Shown: piece by piece, positions 60,491-64,000 of the stretch
How the letters are laid out: the number at the start of each line of letters is the position of its first letter
How positions within the stretch are numbered: the stretch's first letter is position 1
Source of the DNA: Phaseolus vulgaris
Taxonomy: Eukaryota; Streptophyta; Magnoliopsida; Fabales; Fabaceae
Direction of reading: 5' to 3'
Assembly: GCF_000499845.2 (NCBI RefSeq)
Contig: NC_023757.2
Coordinates: 186,001 to 250,000 of the forward strand
Length of the DNA stretch: 64,000 bases
The notes under the pieces: generated by a model
Databases searched by the model: none
Seen by the model: only the letters and a program-made list of their open reading frames with translations
What the model was told of the DNA's origin: nothing
Program-made: the position numbers and the translations under genes

Positions 60491-61099
60491 ATTATTAGAT
60501 TATGAATTCATATATATTCATATTTTTTATTCTATTATGTTAATGAAATTAGTTACAAATTTATTTAATTTTATCTTTAATCCAATGAATTTCTCTTCCA
60601 TTTATAATCTTTTCATTGGTTTATGTTTCACTCTTTTTTTCTCTCTTGATCAAACAAATGAAGAAGGTGGAAAGTGTAACAAATAAATTCAGAAAATTAT
60701 ATTCTATTCTATCTCTTCTCTCTATAATGGTTGGACAAGTTGTAAAATTATTGTGTAACAATAATTTGAAAAAGTGCTCTAATGGATGAATTTGTAATTA
60801 AGAGTTGAAGAAAATGAATGAAAGAGAGTTATGTGATGTGAAGTGACAATAATAAAAATAAAATGAGATGCTAAGCACTTTATTCCAGTAATAAAAAAGG
60901 TACAGAAATTCCCATCACAGTGATATAAAAGGAAAAGAGAACCAATAGTATTGAAAGAGTGATGTTACATTCCACATATTTTGTAAATGTAAAGAATCAT
61001 ATGAATTTTTTTAGTCATCTTCTCTAATTTTACATCTTAATTATTAAAATTGAAGTAAAATTTTAGGATTTAGAATTTAAGATTAAGAGTTTACTATGA
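60491..61099. other. Intergenic DNA
   Basis: AT-rich; no gene is recognised. Confidence 0.4.
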
Positions 61100-61300
61100 T
61101 GAGTGAAATGTTATAAAAAAATCACTAATTAATAATTAATGTTAGAGATAAAAAAAACAATTAGTTATTATATTAACTAAATTAAATACTATTTTAAAAA
61201 TTAAAAAAATTATTAATATTTAATGTGATTTTTATTATTAATAAAAAATTATAAAATAAATTTTAAATTAATATTTAAATTAACTACCATATTTTTTTTA
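61100..61300. mobile_element. Foldback MITE family, partial copy C
   Basis: It contains CAATTAGTTATTATATTAAC, AAATTAAATACTATTTTAAA and TTAATGTGATTTTTATTATT, as in copies B and D. It lacks one end. Confidence 0.5.
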
Positions 61301-62460
61301 GAAGAAATAATGGCTTAGGACCAAATTTTGGTATTGATTCATGTGATTCAGTGTTAGGAACAGATAACTATTCTGAAAAAGAGAATCTAGTAAACTTAGC
61401 ATTCAATTCTTCAACTGCAAGTGTTTTAGGATAGAGCTAGATTATCCTATACATAGGGCAGTACATAAGGGATTGTGCCCTTTAGTTAGAGGACAATCCT
61501 ACTGGGAAAAAAACAAATAAATCTCCATAGACCATATTTTTAGAGTTTAAAGTTGGATCTTAGTATTAGACATAAAGGTTTTCCTATTGCCAATGTTTTA
61601 AAAACATAATTGTATATTGAATATGTCAACAAACTTATTCAAAACTTAATAGTTCTATTATAATTGAAATAATAATAAAATAATATTGAAGAAATATAAT
61701 ATTTATTATAAGATAAATTTATCAATCATTTTATTATAATTGTAACCTGGGTCTGAGATTCTTAGACCACCGATAAATCTCAATTAACACAAGATTAAAA
61801 AGAGGATTAGATGCAAAATTATACATGTTGTCAAAGGATTAATAGAGATGATCGTAGGAAGACCCAACTCATACTTATAAATAAGTAGACACACACCATG
61901 TCAATGTATGCATTTATTAGGTATTAATTACACTAAACCACATAAGACCAAAAACTAACTTGACCGAGAACATTTTGTAGATATTTGTCCAACATTTTAA
62001 ATTAGCTTTGATTTTATAAAGAAAATAGTCAAAATGATATTTGTATTAAAACATTACCTACTTTAAACCATTTATTTATTTAAATTTATCACGATGTTTG
62101 CTAGGATGCTCTGAGGGATTGTCCGTTTTGAAAGTTAGTGTTGCCTCACAATTTTGTTCTTAAAATGCATCTTAGTGAATTAGAGGAGAAAATAATATAT
62201 AAACTATTTTTCACAACAATTTTTTTTTTGAGATATCACAACAATTAAGTAGAACAAATTTTCAAAAAATATCAAACTCAAAAAGACAAAAATGAGAAGA
62301 CATGTCATGCTTTTTGAGATTTGATTAATATATTTACAAATAAATTTATGTTCCCACTATGAAAAGTTTGAGAAGCTGAGGTCAATCAACATGACGATTA
62401 ACGATTATGCCATGCAAAATTCCCACCAAACAAATTAAAATGGAAAAAAAATATTGGAAT
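61301..62460. other. Intergenic DNA upstream of the WAT1-related gene
   Basis: No gene is recognised. 61310-61520 is less AT-rich than its surroundings and may be an old transposon piece, but I cannot assign it. Confidence 0.35.
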
Positions 62461-62480
62461 GGAATATATCATGTGGTGTG

Positions 62481-62520
62481 ATTGGTTCCTCTCTTCTTAG
62501 GGTTAATTGTTCTATATATT
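62481..62520 (+). promoter_or_regulatory. Core promoter of the WAT1-related gene
   Basis: A CAAT-like ATTGGTTCC (62481) and a TATA box TCTATATATT (62511-62520) precede the ATG at 62611 by about 95 bp. The A/G-rich stretch between is a normal plant leader. Confidence 0.55.
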
Positions 62521-62610
62521 GAACAAGATATCATTCATATTTTTTCACTCTTGAACACCTAAACAAAAGAATAAAGCAGAATTAAGAGAGAAAAAGAAAG
62601 AAAAAGCACG

Positions 62611-63361
62611 ATGTGGAAGCCCGTTTTGGTGATGATTATTGTTAACTTAGCTTGGGCTTTTGTGAATATATTTCTTAAGAAAGTTCTTAATGAAGGAGGA
62701 GACTACTTCACCATCTTAACTTATCGACAAGCTATTTCAGCCATTTTCTTGGCACCTATTGCTTGCTTCCATGAAAGGTACATAATTTACTTCAATCAAA
62801 ACTCTTACTTTTTGTGTTTTTGGCTAATCTTATAAGGGTTGCTTCACTAAATTTCATCATAAATAACTTAAATTTGTTATAAAAAAAAGTGAAATTTCTT
62901 CTTCGATAAGTACTTGAAATCTCCATAGTAAGTGATACCCAACAAACTCTCGTTAGAATAGACTTTAAATGATTCTGATATCATATTACGAGGTGGACTT
63001 TAAGTCTAACTCAACCCCATAAAATCGACTCTTGAGGTTGAGGTTTGCACTCACTTATATACAATGAAAGGCTCTAATATCTAGTCAATGTGTGATCTCC
63101 AACACACCCCTTCGTAATATACTATGTTAAGAAATGAATTTTAAGTCTAATTTAACTTCATAAAATCAGCTTATAGGGTGAGATTTGTATGCACTTATAC
63201 AAAATATAATATCATAATCTCTAGTCGATGTAAGATCTTAAATATTATATTTTTTTTCAATTTATTAATTTATGATGATTTTGTTTGTTAATTTAATTTT
63301 ACAGGAAAAGGAAGGTGGAGGGTCACATAATATGTCTGCTTTTCATAAGTGCTCTTGTGGG
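62611..63361 (+). CDS. WAT1-related (nodulin MtN21/EamA) transporter, first two exons
   Basis: Exon 1 (62611-62777) encodes MWKPVLVMIIVNLAWAFVNI and then FLKKVLNEGGDYFTILTYRQ up to CFHER. Exon 2 (63305-63361) continues RKRKVEGHIICLLFISALVG. Both splice in phase, with GTACAT and GTAAGC donors. The start matches the WAT1/MtN21 family, ten-span membrane proteins of about 350-400 residues in the drug/metabolite transporter superfamily. Some export auxin or amino acids, for example WAT1 at the vacuole. Hallmarks are the N-terminal span, the TYRQ in place of the usual YR, and LAPIACFHERK before the second exon. The remaining eight or so spans lie beyond the window. Intron 1 carries a reversed TRIM-like element. 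Substrate cannot be inferred. Confidence 0.85.
62965..63245 (-). mobile_element. TRIM-like LTR element, copy 3, in WAT1-related intron 1
   Basis: Read on the minus strand there are two LTR-like units. One is about 63245-63120. The other starts at 63104 (TGTTGGAGATCACACATTGA) and ends near a primer-site-like TATGATATCAGAATC (62972-62986). A short polypurine-like GGGGTGTGTTGG joins them, so the internal region is nearly gone. It lies in the intron in the orientation opposite to the gene. Confidence 0.7.
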
Positions 63362-63564
63362 GTAAGCATATTCTATGCATTGCGACTTTTGGAAAGGAAT
63401 TTAAGAATATTTTTTTAAGTTATTTTTATTAAATATGTGAGAGCTTCATTCCTTGTTTGATAGATTTTGTTTTTAAGTCAATGAACCCCAAATAAATTTT
63501 AATAAATGATATAGTGAGTTTGAGAAATTCATATTTGAGATTATTTAGTATATATTTGGACACA

Positions 63565-64000
63565 TTTCTCTACTCCAAGAAAATCATTAAATAGTAACGA
63601 AACATAGAGAAAAAAAATAATTAGTATCATTATATTAATAAAATTAAATACTATTTTAGATATTAAAACATTAGTCGTATCTAAAGTGATTTATATTATT
63701 AATAAAAATTTAAAAAACGATTTTTGAAATTGATATCTAAATTAGTTGCTAAAATTTAGTTACTAATATTTTAGATTCTAAAATAGTTTTTAAAAGATTA
63801 ATAGAGATTACTTTAAAATATAAAATAGTAAGTAACTAAAACCTTAATAGCTAATGATTAGATACCAATTTAGAAATAATTTTATAAATTTTCATTAATA
63901 ATAGAAATTATTCTAAATACTAATATTTTTTTTAATTGATAAAATGGTCTTTAATTTAGTTAAATAATAATTAATTATTATTTTTATCTAAAATTAGTTT
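63565..64000. mobile_element. Foldback MITE family, copy D (runs to window end)
   Basis: It starts CTCCAAGAAAATCATTAAAT and contains TTAGTATCATTATATTAATA, TCGTATCTAAAGTGATTTAT and the reverse-complementary wording near 63900. The right end lies outside the window. It sits in an intron of the WAT1-related gene. Confidence 0.6.

Overview
This is a stretch of plant nuclear DNA, most likely from a legume of the Phaseoleae (bean, cowpea or soybean group). The evidence is AT-rich intergenic DNA, small GT-AG introns, recognisable plant genes (SPT4, DIM1/YLS8, MOS2, EFL1, a B-sister MADS gene, a WAT1/nodulin-21 transporter) and copies of a short LTR repeat of a type I know from legumes. The genus is an inference. 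A ~534-bp satellite would fit Phaseolus, whose subtelomeric satellite khipu is reported at about 528 bp, but I could not compare sequences.

Layout. 1-5733: the 3' end of an unrecognised plus-strand gene, then a complete five-exon SPT4 gene. 7041-8084: an array of short interrupted palindromes, then the two-exon DIM1 (U5 snRNP 15 kDa) gene. 8445-9470: a graveyard holding a copied SPT4 last exon that abuts a broken antisense PPR gene. 9680-9719: an (AT)n tract. 9733-32397: a 22.7-kb satellite array in two arms of opposite orientation that meet at about 26141. The left arm has about 31 monomers, mostly near-identical. The right arm has about 11.5 older, diverged monomers with a four-monomer higher-order repeat. 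34615-43908: two intronless minus-strand genes, MOS2 and EFL1, with a copied fragment of the EFL1 3' end between them. 44135-45290: a foldback element. 49820-54351: a B-sister MADS-box gene (TT16/GGM13 type). 56498-57466: an unrecognised multi-membrane-span protein. 57900-64000: AT-rich DNA with three copies of a TRIM-like LTR element and most of the copies of a foldback MITE family, then the first two exons of a WAT1-related transporter that runs off the window.

The genes do not form a pathway or operon. Several are housekeeping genes of gene expression: SPT4 in transcription elongation, DIM1 and MOS2 in RNA processing, and EFL1 in 60S ribosome maturation. Three of these (DIM1, MOS2, EFL1) carry a telo-box-like AAACCCTAA motif close upstream of the ATG. 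The most unusual structure is the satellite: a large, head-to-head, partly homogenised array less than 2 kb from an essential splicing gene. Short reading frames inside it are by-products of repetition and are not annotated as genes.
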